64,000 bases of DNA. Source: Nothophaeocryptopus gaeumannii. Its lineage: Eukaryota; Ascomycota; Dothideomycetes; Mycosphaerellales; Mycosphaerellaceae. The translations under genes and the position numbers were made by a program. Shown here in pieces: positions 22,268 to 33,843 of the stretch. Position 1 is the stretch's first letter, and each line of letters opens with the position of its first letter. The DNA lies in NCBI GenBank assembly GCA_031771865.1, contig JASISA010000009.1, positions 62,001 through 126,000 of the forward strand, read 5' to 3'. The notes under the pieces were generated by a model, which was not told where the DNA came from, made no database searches, and worked only from the letters and a program-made list of their open reading frames with translations.

Positions 22268-24056
22268 TGATTCTTCTTGTACAACAGTGATGATGGCCCA
22301 GCACGAATCTTCTTACGTAGTGAGGGAGGCCATAGTATGAGCGATTGTGTATATACCAATAGCCACAGGCATAGCGAGCGGCGCCGTCCTGTGAATCATG
22401 AATTTGAGGCTGGTTCATAGCGATGACCGTTTGTTCGGGACAGTTCTCATCGGTACCTCGGAATAGTGAGTTCTTTGGCACGATTGCGAGTAGCTGCAGA
22501 ATGTACCCGGGAACAAAGACTTACTTGTTTCTCCGTTGAGTGTACCTGCATTTTGCTGCTGTCGGTTAGAGACATGAGATGGGTCTCGATGTGCGTCTCC
22601 GAGAAGGCAAGACAGGGTGATTGATAGATTGTGCAGATGGAAAGAAGGGTCTGGACGTGATGCTGTGTTTGGGATCTTCTTCGCCCTGCCTGCCTTTTGC
22701 TCTTTTAGCTGCAGCTACGGGTCCGAAGGAGAGTCCAGATGCTTTGCGAATGGAACGATGTGTCTCAGGTCGCTCATTTCTGGACCTGTTCAATGGCGAC
22801 GTTCATCGGGAACCGTTTGTCAAGAAGAAGGAGACTCGATGCACGGAACAAGTATGAACTTCTGTCCACATGTCATGGGTAGTTGGCAGTCTGACGATGA
22901 TGTCTCAAGGACGACATGTTCGGTTGCGCTGCACGACTCAGCGGCAGTGTGCAAGCTCCAGCCACTGCCATCACGTCTTTGGTCCAGCTTCCCAGCGCTA
23001 CGATGTCGGACAGCATTGGTCCTGGAGGAGCTTGACTGTGCCGTGGGTTTTGGAGACGGTCTGGCGGAGCTTTTTAGAATAGCCCCAGAAGAGCAGTAGT
23101 GTATCCCTTTGACTTGCATCTATAGGTATAGCGTAGGTCATGTAGTGGAGAGTGGAGTTGTGACAGCAAGAGAAGGAGAGATTGGAGATTCGAGGTTCGT
23201 TCTTGCGGACTTTCCATCATCAAATTGCTGAGCTGAGCTGTTCCTGTTTCAATTGATGAGCTCGACCCCGCCATTTATTTATTTGCCCAGTGCGTCTCTC
23301 GCGCGAATCGCCGTCAGATCGACGAGGTGCTCGCATCCTGACCAAGGCGTGGACTTTGCTCGAGAGGTGGCTAGCAGAGCAACGGCACCGGCAACGGCAA
23401 CGAACCTGGCATCGATGTGGGAGGAAGCAGAGGCTTGAGAGCAGCGCTTGGTGATTATTGTTGTAAGTTGGTCCTGCGCATATTCCTGTATCTACATCAT
23501 CACCACACTCCCATCGACAAAGGTACCGTACCGTACGCTTCCCGCCGGAGGTCCCTCATCCTGGCAGCGTTGGTGCTCAGCAGTGCCTGACCTGCCTCAT
23601 TCTTCACCAACCACCAGACGAACGTCACTATTGCCGACAGGGTCATTCAGTGGCATTATCAGTCGCGCAGTGCAGCGCAGGAGCAGCACCAGCAGACTCG
23701 ACGGGCAGTTGGATTAATGCGCCGCACCAGTAGAAACGGTCCGCCCACCGCTACGACGACGACGACCACCACCACCACAAGTACGACGACCATTCGCCTT
23801 CCCATACGCCGCATCATTCTACATCCCGCTCCCACAACCACGCGGGCATCGTCATCATCCATCGAACGCATTACCGGCTAGACAGCACGACTGCATCTGA
23901 AGCAACCAACCGCATCCACCCGCCGAACGTACCTAACGCCCAAGCCAGACCAGGCGCACGCAGCAGAACCTAGCGCTCCGCAACTGCAGCAACCCACCAG
24001 CGCCCTGTCAAAATCCCTCACCGCCCCGACGCGCGCGGCACCGCCTCCCACTCGCC
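22268..24056. other. Intergenic, long leader of the kinase gene
   Basis: No gene is supported. Short open frames on both strands overlap and match nothing known. From about 23500 the plus strand is C/A-rich and G-poor with many short ACC/ACG runs, as is typical of fungal promoters and 5' UTRs, and probably belongs to the kinase gene starting at 24057. Confidence 0.45.
23752..23790. repeat. Trinucleotide microsatellite (ACG/ACC)
   Basis: Short run of ACG units changing to ACC units and back, in the presumed promoter or 5' UTR of the SRPK-type gene. Probably replication slippage with no evident function. Confidence 0.7.
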
Positions 24057-26643
24057 ATGAACAACGGCAGTGAGAGTCTGAAGAAGGCCGCCATCAACAA
24101 GGCAAAGCAGGTCGCCAGCGCAGTGCCTTCGTCGAACGGCAACAGCAACAACAATAACGGCAACAGTAACAACGGCAACGGCAAGAAGCGGCGGAAGCAG
24201 GACTTGAAGCCCATCATCACCACCGAGCAGCAGCAACAAGCCGGCGGAAACCCGTACAGGTGAGTGATTGCATGTTTTTGTTCATGTTTCGTCTTTGAGC
24301 CGAGTTGCGTGACGTGGGTGGTGAAGTGCTGCGGAAGATGAGATTGCGACACCTGCTGCTGTAATACGGAGCAGAGCTGTAACATTATGGCCGGGTTGCT
24401 TGCTTGCTGGCTTGTTGCTGGTGGGTGCCTGCCTAGCAGCAGGTCGCATCTCACATCATCGACGCTTCGCACTTCGCACTTCGTTTCAGCACGGAGAATC
24501 AGATCGCACTCCGCCCTTTAGACCGCAACTGTGAATCTCCCCCGCCGAGACATTTTGGCTTCCCGACTCCGAGACTTGAGACTTTCCCACGCTTCACCCT
24601 CCACCACACGCAAAGCACCAGACCAGCACTGCCGCGCCGCTCGCCGCCACCACCGACATCGCGAGCTCAACGCGCAGTCTGCAATCCGCACATGCACCGC
24701 TAGCACAGCTAGCACCACCAATACCCACCCAATTGTTCCCCTTCCACATTTATGCACACGCCCGCGACAATGCCCCGTGCTCCCTAACAGACAGACACGC
24801 TGATGCCGAACGTGAACAGTGCACAGAGCAACGCCTCCCCGCTCAACCACCAGAAAGCCGTTTACGGCCAGCAAATTCACGACTCTCCCTCCGATTCCGA
24901 GTCCTCTGGCGACGAGGGCACCGAAAACACGGCAGACGAGGAGGACTCCGAGGACTACTGCAAGGGTGGTTACCACCCTGTGCAAGTAGGCGAACAGTAC
25001 AAGGATGGAAAGTATACAATAGTGCGGAAGCTGGGTTGGGGCCACTTCAGTACTGTATGGCTGTCCAAGGACAACACCACCGGCAAGCATGTCGCTCTCA
25101 AAGTCGTTCGCTCTGCAGCGCACTATACTGAGACTGCCCTGGACGAGATCAAGTTGCTGAACAAGGTCGTCGAGGCCAACAAAGATCATCCGGGCCGCGC
25201 TCACGTCGTCAGTCTGCTTGATTCTTTCAACCACAAGGGGCCTCACGGAATGCACGTGTGCATGGTGTTCGAGGTCTTGGGTGAGAATCTCCTGGGTCTG
25301 ATCAAGCGATGGAACCACCGGGGGATTCCCATGCCGCTCGTCAAACAAATCACCAAGCAAGTCTTGCTCGGTCTAGATTACCTCCACCGCGAATGCGGCA
25401 TCATCCACACTGACTTGAAGCCCGAGAACGTTCTCATTGAGATTGGCGACGTTGAACAAATCGTTAAGACGTATGTCAACGAAGACAAAATCAAAGAGAA
25501 AGACGACCACCGCAACGGCCGCCGGAGAAGACGAACCCTCATCACTGGCTCGCAACCACTACCCTCTCCCCTCAACGCATCCTTCTCGCAGGCCGACCTC
25601 TCGAATTTCCCTGGAAGCACACAGAGTTTGAACAAGATTGTGAGCGAGGGCAAAGGTAATTCGCCCATCAGTGGCGCGTCTCCGACGAAGTCACAGGATG
25701 GTGCTGAAATGAGCGGCGCTATAGGATCACACCCATCTCCTCCGAAATCTATGCTCGAAAGCCTCGGCATCAAGGCGTCAGAAGCAGAAGCATCGCCTAA
25801 AGATGTGGATCCACACAAGGAACGAGAAAAGACTGCGTAAGTTGCGATTGTTGTTCTGAATTGACAATGCTGAGGATATGTGTACTGATTGCAGACGCAG
25901 CGACATACTCGCGAATAACGTCTCGGATATGGACCTAGGCAAATCGCATATGCCGAAGCCGAAGGAGATGGAGAGCAACAGTGATGGCATTGACATCATT
26001 TCCGTCAAGATCGCGGATCTGGGTAATGCATGCTGGGTGGGACATCACTTCACAAATGATATTCAGACAAGACAATACAGGTCGCCAGAAGTTATCTTGG
26101 GCGCAAAATGGGGTGCCAGTACCGATGTGTGGAGCATGGCTTGCATGGTGAGGCGACATCCTTCAATAGGCAGACGCGAGTCCCATGCTGACTTTATGCC
26201 AGGTCTTCGAGCTGATCACAGGTGACTACCTGTTCGACCCGCAATCCGGCACGAAGTACGGCAAAGACGACGACCACATCGCGCAAATTATCGAGCTGCT
26301 CGGCACATTCCCCAAGAGCCTTTGCATCTCAGGCAAGTGGTCACAAGAGATATTCAACCGCAAAGGCGAGCTTCGCAATATTCACCGATTGAGACATTGG
26401 GCGCTGCCAGACGTCTTGAGGGAAAAGTATCATTTCTCGGTGGAGGAAAGTAAGAGGATAAGTGATTTCTTGCTTCCCATGCTGGAGCTGCAGCCTGCGG
26501 AGAGGGCCAATGCTGGTGGCATGGCGAATCATCCTTTCTTGGACGAGACCAAGGGCATGGATCGCGTACACACGGAGGTGCCGGTTGGGAGTAAAGGGGA
26601 TGGTATAGAAGGATGGGCCAATGAAATCAAGAAGGCGCGGTAG
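24057..26643 (+). CDS. SR-protein-specific kinase (SRPK/Dsk1 type)
   Basis: Model: exons 24057-24259, 24820-25836, 25895-26147 and 26203-26643, 637 residues. The kinase part is certain: KLGWGHFSTVW glycine loop, ALKVV lysine, CGIIHTDLKPENVL catalytic loop, then a spacer of about 190 residues with Arg/Ser/Pro-rich sequence, then KIADLGNACWVGHHF (DLG instead of DFG, as in SRPKs), TRQYRSPEVILG and DVWSMACMVFELITGDYLFDP. The split kinase domain with an insert is diagnostic of SRPK. Exon 1 is less sure: it codes an Asn-rich segment with GKKRRKQDLKPIITTEQ, which I recall from fungal SRPK N-termini, and joins across a 560-nt intron in phase. Otherwise translation starts at ATG 24803, giving 575 residues. 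Role by family: phosphorylates Arg-Ser domains of splicing factors. Confidence 0.9.
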
Positions 26644-28158
26644 TTGGGGCGGCTTTTGAAGCTCGGCCCTGGGCTTGACTCCTTGCAACAGAAGGGAATG
26701 GGCGGGTGGTAGCCTGTGATGAACTCAGGCACACTCGCTCGCTCGCTCATCCGCCTGCCTGCTTCTATCGTCCGGCAACGACTTTGCACTCTGGCGAATA
26801 TGAGCTGGAGCTTCACTTTTAAAGGAATACTTCTGGCTTCGCTGGGCTCTCGTATCGACTTCTTGAGAGCGCTGCTGTAACGATGTCTATATCCTGCACT
26901 TGCATTGCACACATTCATTTCTCCACGCACCAAAGAACAGCCGCTCCTTTTTGCAACACATCTAGACATACGACGAAAAGGAGGTTGCCAGATGAATTGA
27001 GGACAGGGAACTGAAGAAGGGCGACGGGCGTAGACTGTACGTAATTGTAGGCGCGCAAAGATGGGATACTTTGCGCTCAAGCTGTTGTATTGTACCGATG
27101 AATGCATTGAGGCGTTTGAGGGAAGACATAAAGATGGACTCACTGGTTTTGCAGCTTTGAGATCGAGACAAGAGAAACGCCTTTGTCTCTTCCGCACCTC
27201 CGACCCGGGACAATGGCCTGACAAGCATAGTCCCCAATACTTAATGCGTTTGGCACAGAAGACGAGCCCGCAGCGATTGTCGCTCGCGGGATCTGGAGCA
27301 CAGCTCTGGGATGGTCTGGCAAACACGTTGTACCTTTTCGAATGACTCTTTCTTCGAGATTACATGCCACGCCTTAGACGACGAAACGTGCATATTCTTC
27401 GATACACTCAAGGTGCAATCGGCAGTAGTCGTCGCTTAAAGGACAACATCGAAGAGGATAATGATGTGTACTCCGCTAGATAGCACTCAGCTCTGAACGA
27501 AGTACATCAAACGATGAAGACGACCTGATCATGAGAGATGTCGTTCTATCACATATCCCTGTCGTGCAGCCCTGACGAGGGATATTGGTCCTGATGCCAA
27601 ACCAAGGGGTTGCAATCGTACGACAGCAGTTTCGCATACATATCTCTGGATCACGTGATCGAACCCTTTGCCGTTTCGCGCTGTTGAGTGGACGGTTGGT
27701 CGAGACCCCGAGCGAATCCTTTTTGCTCCTGGCGATCTCTGTGCTCAGCAGATATCGAACCATGTTGATACGAGGTACTCTTTTGCACGCTGAAGTGGTC
27801 TGCAAGGTGCGAACGTTTGTGTGTCCCATCGACTCGGCTAATTGCCAGGATGTCGATTCAGGGACAATCGTGTCTCGCACAATTGGCTTCTTCAGATCTA
27901 TCGGACGATTCTGCCCAGGTCGTTGACCGTGAAAGTGGGTCTCCGGATAGACCCGCTGCATGTGGCGCACAGCTAAGGACCCTGAGCAGATTGTCGTATG
28001 ATTTTGCAGCAGCGGCCATTCGCCAGTGGAGATGTCCCGGGGTCCAAATTAAATATCAGAAGCAATGCTCCCTTGTACATTTACAACACAACTACACTCG
28101 CTGAGGGGGAAACTACACATCGCTTGGACAATCATTCGAAGAGAGTCATTCGTTCAAG
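26644..28158. other. Intergenic upstream of ERG25
   Basis: No gene is supported. A minus-strand frame at 26529-27326 (265 codons) overlaps the kinase 3' end, has no family resemblance and mixed composition, so it is treated as chance. The right half should be the ERG25 promoter and contains the palindrome at 27649. Confidence 0.45.
27649..27660. promoter_or_regulatory. Palindromic E-box GATCACGTGATC upstream of ERG25
   Basis: Perfect 12-base palindrome with a CACGTG core, about 500 bases upstream of the ERG25 ATG. ATCACGTGAT is the E-box form bound by SREBP-type bHLH factors, which control ERG25 in fungi (Sre1 in fission yeast, SrbA in Aspergillus). Binding here is inference; other bHLH factors use the same core. 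Confidence 0.4.
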
Positions 28159-29319
28159 ATGTCGCTCACACTCGGCATGGATTGGGTGTAAGTCTTCCTG
28201 TTCGCGTCCCTGCATCACGACAACGTCACGGTGTTTGCCTCAACAAAGGCGCACTCTGCTTGGAGGCCATGCGACGAGCGACGACGACCGCGAACTCTAC
28301 GAGTCTTCATGCTAATGTTTTTCTTCAGCAACAATGCGACCGCATCATCGATCGCGGACGCTATGCTTCCGCACACGAAGAACCCCTACTGGTACGAATT
28401 CGACGAGATCTCCAAATACAATGTAAGCTTGAACTACTTCGAGCGGCTATGGGCGGCGTGGTACGCGTACATGGGCAACGACGTTCTGGCGACGGGTATT
28501 ATGAGCTTTGCCATGCATGAGACGGTATACTTTGGGAGGAGCTTGCCTTGGATAATCATCGACCGGATACCTGCGTTCAACAAGTACAAGATCCAACACG
28601 TAAGTTGCGCTGGGGATGGAGTAGGCGACGGGGCAAGGGACTGACGACCAACACAGCAAAAGATTCCTTCGGCCAAGGAGCAATGGGACTGCGCGATGCT
28701 CGTGCTGCTGAGCCATTTCACCGTTGAGCTCCCGCAGATCTGGCTGTTCCACCCCATGGCACAGTACTTCGGCCTCTCGACTACCGTTCCATTCCCGTGG
28801 CTTTTCACCATGTTCTACCAGATCTGCATCTTCTTCGTCCTTGAGGATACCTGGCATTACTGGACACACCGCGCGATGCACATGTCGCCCGCGCTATACA
28901 AAAGTATCCACAAGATCCACCACCAATACTCTGCGCCTTTCGGGCTCGCAGCTGAATACGCATCGCCCATCGAGGTTATGATTCTTGGTCTAGGGACAAT
29001 TGGGTCACCCATTCTCTGGTGCGCCATCACCAAGGACCTCCACATCCTCACCATGTACGTCTGGATTGTGCTCCGCCTCTTCCAGGCCATCGATGCGCAC
29101 TCCGGCTACGAGTTCCCATGGAGTCTGCACCACTTCCTCCCCTTCTGGGCTGGCGCCGACCACCACGACACCCACCACGAGAAGTTTATCGGCAACTACG
29201 CAAGCTCTTTCCGCTGGTGGGATTTTGTACTCGATACGGAGAGCGGTCCAGAGGCATCAAAGCGACGGAGGGAGAGGAAGATGGCCAAGCTGAAAGCTCA
29301 GCAAGCCAAATCGCAATAG
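28159..29319 (+). CDS. ERG25: C-4 methylsterol oxidase
   Basis: Exons 28159-28187, 28329-28599 and 28657-29319 encode 320 residues. Exon 1 gives MSLTLGMDW and joins in phase to VNNATASSIADAML. The enzyme is a diiron membrane oxidase of the fatty-acid hydroxylase family that oxidises the C-4 methyl groups of ergosterol precursors in the ER. The three histidine boxes are present: HRAMH, HKIHH and HHDTHH. Several hydrophobic segments (about 40-60, 100-120, 130-155, 195-230) fit ER membrane insertion, and the tail ends in Lys/Arg-rich sequence. Introns have GTAAGT donors and CAG acceptors; the first is 141 nt. Oxygen- and sterol-dependent control is likely from family knowledge and from the upstream E-box. 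Confidence 0.95.
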
Positions 29320-30069
29320 CGGTTGGGCTCGGGAAGGGGAAAGGGAAAAACACGGCGTCTACTTTGATCGGTTCATTGTGGAGGTGATTTCCCTAGTTGA
29401 TTGCGATTTGGCTATGCATCCAAGCGGGAGTTCAGGCGTCTGGCATAGCGGCCGTGGGAAGGCTGACTAGCTGGTGGTGGTGAAAACTGCCGTGTACATA
29501 CATTTTCGACGAACAGTACTCTCGGCAGTCCTGAAGTTCAGGCGAAGCAATGTAATATGCAATGAAGGCATTATGAGATGCTGATGAAATGAAACATCAG
29601 CCCACCAGAAGTGAAGTGAAGTTCAGACAGGATTGCCACCACTATCGTCCCAAAAGCCCTTCCGCAGTGTTCTAGCGACGTACCTCGCCTCGGCAGCTGA
29701 CAGGACATCAACCTTGTCGCCTCGTCTCGTCTCTCGCGTGCCCCAAGCTCCGCGGCTGAAGCTTCACCCCAGATCTTCAGATGCTCCCCCGATCCTACAT
29801 GTACTTTGCTTCTGCACTCCCTACGTCACATCTACATCTTCCAATCCTGCCAACCCTGCGCGTTTCTTGTTTACTCTGCATCTTTTCTTGCATATCGGCG
29901 TTCATTCGCTACCAATTCTGCACCGGTCTAGGAGGCTTAGCACAGCGAAGGAGCGATGAGGCTCTTCGGATCCTTGGATTCTTAGGCAGTTTCACAACGG
30001 GCTTGTACGACTCTTACGCGTTGGACCAGCAATACGCGTTGGACCAGCAAAGAAGGTATTATCGTCAAG
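29320..30069. other. Intergenic ERG25 / NCA2 with upstream ORF
   Basis: Holds the ERG25 3' UTR and the NCA2 promoter. An ATG-initiated 101-codon open frame (29781-30086) runs into the NCA2 gene and overlaps its start codon in another frame. Its product has a hydrophobic middle part and ends with two YALDQQ repeats; I do not regard it as an established protein. Confidence 0.4.
30015..30050 (+). repeat. Perfect tandem 18-bp duplication
   Basis: TACGCGTTGGACCAGCAA occurs twice in direct succession, 20 bases before the NCA2 start codon. As 18 is a multiple of three it keeps the overlapping upstream frame open. Confidence 0.9.
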
Positions 30070-32097
30070 ATGAGTTTCGTGCTTGATCAGGTACGGAGGA
30101 TTGATTCTCAACTTGATCGGTTACAGCTTGCAATTTTGCCGACCGCAAGTTCGCCTGTTTCGACGAGAGGAGCAGAAGAGAAAGACTTTGAGAGCGAAGA
30201 GAGAGTACTACCACCGAAGAGGATACTTGCCCTGCAAGCTGCCATCCGAGGACTCTCGCCTGGATCGAGCGATAGCCGGAGTCTGTCGAAGCCGGGGCAG
30301 ATACAGGCGCTCCTCAGCGCGTTGAACGATAAGCCAGAGGCTACGGCATCGGTGTCTGGAGAGGATGGCGAAGGAGCAGGGCTGGCGAAAGAGCAATTGG
30401 AAACGGAGCTAGAATGGCTGCTAGTTTCGAAAGCTACGACACAGGTCTACGGACACGTACTGAGCAGTATCCTCGACGAAGCAGTCCGGCTAGCAGACGA
30501 CATCTGGTATTGGGATGAAGTGCTCGGCTCTCAACGATACACGGCCCTCTATAGCATACAAACTTCTCCGCTACGAGTATGGCACTGGAGCAGCAATGTC
30601 TGGGACGACGTAAAAGCCCGCGGAGGAAACTTCAGCATAAGAGGCGCAGGGCAAGACGCAAGCGATACACTCACTCATCGTTGGAAGCAATTCTACGGTC
30701 TGGTCAGACAAGTTGTGAAAGAGAAAAGCGTGAAAGAGGTGCACAAGCAGATGCTCAGTCCTGTGACAAGAATTCGCGGAGAGATACGGCAGAAACAGGC
30801 CAATCTTAAGAAGGTTCGGATACGGAATGCCAATGCTTTGGGTGTTCTCTTGGGTGAAGGACTTGCGAATGAGAGCTCGCATGGAGATGGACTTCTAAGC
30901 CCGGCCACGCAGGACGTGCAACATAAGTGGAAGGCTTCCGTTGCGAGGAACGTGGCATTGATGGAGGCGGTGTTGGCGAAGATCAACGATTTCGAGACAC
31001 CCGTGGACAAGTTCGACTCTACTGTTGCGGAGCTGACAGACGACGATCCTCTTTACGCGGTGGAGTCGCAAGACTTCGCTCAGCCTCCGCAGGCCGTTGC
31101 TGAGAGACTGTCAAGAGTGCTCGTGCTCGGTCTGTCGCAGTATACCGCTTCCACGAAAGCGCTAGTCAGCGAACACGGCAAACCTCCTCGCATCGTTCGA
31201 TATTGGCTGCCAATCAGTCTTGGAGTCGTATTCTCAAGCACGATATTGAGAGTGGTGGTGAACCGACAAGCCGAAGTCATTCAATGGATCCAGGACCTAG
31301 GGGCAACAGTCGTCGATTTCTGGCAGAACTGGGTCGTCGAGCCCACCCGCAACGTCATTCGCACCATCCGCCACGACGAAGGGTCTGAAATCAGCATCAT
31401 GTCCAAACGCTCCCTCGAAGGCGACCGAGAAAGCCTGGAACGCATGGTCGTCGACTTCGCCGTCGACAATCCTAGTAATGCCACCGACTCGGGATCCAAA
31501 CTATCCGAAGCTGAGATTGTCGATATCCGCGCTAAGGTCAGAGAAGGAGACTTGACACCCGTGCTGAAAGCGTACGAGAAAGATTTGACATCGCCTTTGA
31601 TGGGCGCTGTGAGAGGAAACTTGATCCGCGCTCTACTCATTCAGATTCAGAAGACCAAGGTCGATGTCGAAGTCGCCATGGGTGGGATCGACTCGCTTCT
31701 CAAGTCACAAGAGCTTCTGATCGGCTTCATCAGTCTGACGCCTGGCCTGCTCGTTGCATACGGCGTCGGCCGTTACATTCGATCTTCTTTGTCTGAGAAG
31801 CGCGGGTCGACGGCTGCTCGTAAGCAGGGCAAGATGTTGAGGCAATTGAGGAATATTGACCGGATTTTGACGAGTAGTCAGCCGACAGAGTATGGGGAGT
31901 TGTTGTATAAGGATCAGGGTTTGTTGCTTTGTGAGGTGCATGTACTGAGGCAGGCGGCGTTGAAGAGCATGCCGTCGGAGATATATAAGGAGTTCAGTGA
32001 GGAGGCCGAGGAGCTCTGTGATGTGAGGATGGGGAGTGAGAGGCAGAGGAAGGTTGTGCAGAGGATGAGGTGGGCATATGCGAGGTGGTTGTCCTAA
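30070..32097 (+). CDS. NCA2: NCA2 family mitochondrial protein (ATP synthase expression)
   Basis: Single exon of 675 residues starting MSFVLDQVRRIDSQLDRLQL, the typical beginning of the family. Two hydrophobic segments, near residues 377-398 (WLPISLGVVFSSTILRVVV) and 548-570 (LLIGFISLTPGLLVAYGVG), fit a mitochondrial inner- or outer-membrane protein. The C-terminus has the conserved YGELLYKDQGLLLCEVHVLR block. Family knowledge: in yeast, Nca2 with Nca3 affects expression of mitochondrial ATP6 and ATP8, and the plant relative is a membrane protein; the molecular activity is not settled. The 5' leader carries an overlapping upstream frame that could lower translation. Confidence 0.88.
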   Translation: MSFVLDQVRRIDSQLDRLQLAILPTASSPVSTRGAEEKDFESEERVLPPKRILALQAAIRGLSPGSSDSRSLSKPGQIQALLSALNDKPEATASVSGEDGEGAGLAKEQLETELEWLLVSKATTQVYGHVLSSILDEAVRLADDIWYWDEVLGSQRYTALYSIQTSPLRVWHWSSNVWDDVKARGGNFSIRGAGQDASDTLTHRWKQFYGLVRQVVKEKSVKEVHKQMLSPVTRIRGEIRQKQANLKKVRIRNANALGVLLGEGLANESSHGDGLLSPATQDVQHKWKASVARNVALMEAVLAKINDFETPVDKFDSTVAELTDDDPLYAVESQDFAQPPQAVAERLSRVLVLGLSQYTASTKALVSEHGKPPRIVRYWLPISLGVVFSSTILRVVVNRQAEVIQWIQDLGATVVDFWQNWVVEPTRNVIRTIRHDEGSEISIMSKRSLEGDRESLERMVVDFAVDNPSNATDSGSKLSEAEIVDIRAKVREGDLTPVLKAYEKDLTSPLMGAVRGNLIRALLIQIQKTKVDVEVAMGGIDSLLKSQELLIGFISLTPGLLVAYGVGRYIRSSLSEKRGSTAARKQGKMLRQLRNIDRILTSSQPTEYGELLYKDQGLLLCEVHVLRQAALKSMPSEIYKEFSEEAEELCDVRMGSERQRKVVQRMRWAYARWLS

Positions 32098-32953
32098 GAT
32101 CTAGCGGAGGGCCTGACGATGCGATGAAAACCAATGATAGGAATTGCCAGGTGGTACCAAAGGCTACATCGAAGACCTCGAATGCGGACCTACTGGTGGA
32201 TGATGCTTACCGTGCGACATTTGCTTTGTTGAAAAGCAAGTGCCTGACTTGACGAGCCATGATCACATGGAGTCCATACCGGTGATGAGCATGGTACATG
32301 ACAAGGCAACAGAATACCCGGTACCAGCGTCCAAAAGTCTGATGATTCCGATAGCCGCGCTGCGGAGTGCAGGCAGCGAGAAAGCAATAACGTATATATC
32401 AGAGATATATCAGCGTCAATTGCACCTGATACTTGTGATTGTCTACTATTCGCTCGCTGGTTGATGTTTGAAAAGTGCTAATGTGTAATCTGAAACATTC
32501 GCATGGGATTCAGATCTGACGTCTGAGAAGCCACTCTCGTGCCTTCTCCTTGGCGCGTGCTCCGGCTCGTCAGGCTTGTCAGGCTTGTCAGGCTCGCTCC
32601 CGCTGCCACAACTTTCCCGGTTGAATGCGCCCCATGTTATACGTACCGACCGCATACAACTCACCACCTCGCTCCTGCTTCAACCAACCCAACGCCACCG
32701 ACGACACATTCACGACACTCACGCCTTCCGAAGCAGCAGACCACGAGCGCAAGCAGCAATCACGACTCGCTGTCCTTTGTGACCAACCCCCACAGCCGCG
32801 GCTCGGCCACATACGAACCATCGCAGGGTCCGAGAACGACGTTGCGAACAAAGCCCAAAGAAGTCCTCAGTCACCGGAGAGCCCGGCACGCTGGTTAAGA
32901 GCTGTTGATCCGACCAAATATTCCGAGAGATTGAATCCGCTTAAGCCGTCACC
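32098..32953. other. Intergenic NCA2 / SEC4
   Basis: No gene is seen. From about 32540 the plus strand is C/T- and CA-rich, as expected for the SEC4 promoter and leader. GTCAGGCT(T/C) is repeated three times in a row at 32569-32595. Confidence 0.45.
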
Positions 32954-33843
32954 ATGGCTGGCACTCGGAACTACGACTTTCTTGTAAGTCGAGCCCTCCA
33001 GACATGCGCCAGGCAGCCAGGTATGGACTGGACTGGCTAGTATACTGGCATATCAGGCCTCTTGCACATGAAGAGCACAGTCGCTGTATTTCCTAGGTGA
33101 AGGCGGTGTGGTGGGAGACACGGAGATAAGAAACGTTGCAGAAACAGTGACTAACCAGGAATGTTTCCACCACAGATCAAACTCCTACTCATTGGCGACT
33201 CAGGCGTAGGCAAGTCCTGCTGTCTGCTGCGCTTCAGTGAAGACTCCTTCACGCCCTCCTTCATCACCACCATTGGCATCGACTTTAAGATCAGGACAAT
33301 CGAGCTTGATGGCAAGCGAGTAAAACTGCAGATATGGGATACCGCCGGTCAAGAGCGATTCCGAACAATCACCACTGCCTATTACAGAGGCGCCATGGGC
33401 ATCTTGCTGGTCTACGATGTCACGGATGAGCGCAGCTTTAACAGTACGTACATATCGAAGCAATACGGAAAACGGGCGAGGAAGGCGGTGAGATGGCTAA
33501 TGACAACTCGAACACAGACATCCGAACATGGTTCTCCAACGTCGAGCAACACGCAACCGAAGGCGTCAACAAGATCCTTATAGGCAACAAGTGCGACTGG
33601 GAAGAGAAACGGGCAGTCTCCACGGAGCAGGGCCAACAATTGGCAGACGAGCTGGGCATCCCCTTCATGGAGGTTTCGGCGAAAAGTAACATCAACGTCG
33701 ACAAGGCCTTTTACAGTCTCGCAAGCGATATTAAGAAGCGCATCGTCGACACGCAACAACCTACATCCGCGACCAACAACCAGGGTGTGTCCGTTGGAGG
33801 CGGCGGTGGTGGTGCTGGCGCTCTTGGGAAGAACTGCTGCTAA
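32954..33843 (+). CDS. Sec4/Rab8-type small GTPase
   Basis: Exons 32954-32983, 33176-33443 and 33518-33843 encode 207 residues. Exon 1 is MAGTRNYDFL, joined to IKLLLIGDSGVGKSCCLLRF. All G motifs are present: GDSGVGKS (P-loop), TTIGIDFK (switch I), WDTAGQERF (switch II), GNKCDW (guanine) and EVSAKS. The C-terminus is Gly-rich and ends in CC, the double geranylgeranylation signal. The IGIDFKIRTIELDGKR and YYRGAMGILLVYDVTDE segments are those of the Sec4/Ypt2/SrgA group, which drives exocyst-dependent fusion of secretory vesicles at growing hyphal tips. Ypt1 or other Rabs are less likely on these segments. Introns are GT-AG with CTAAC or CTAAT branches. Confidence 0.94.

Noticed and set aside
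26529..27326. 265-codon minus-strand open frame
   Set aside because: It overlaps the 3' end of the kinase gene, shows no domain or signal and has a random-looking Arg/Ser/Cys-rich composition.
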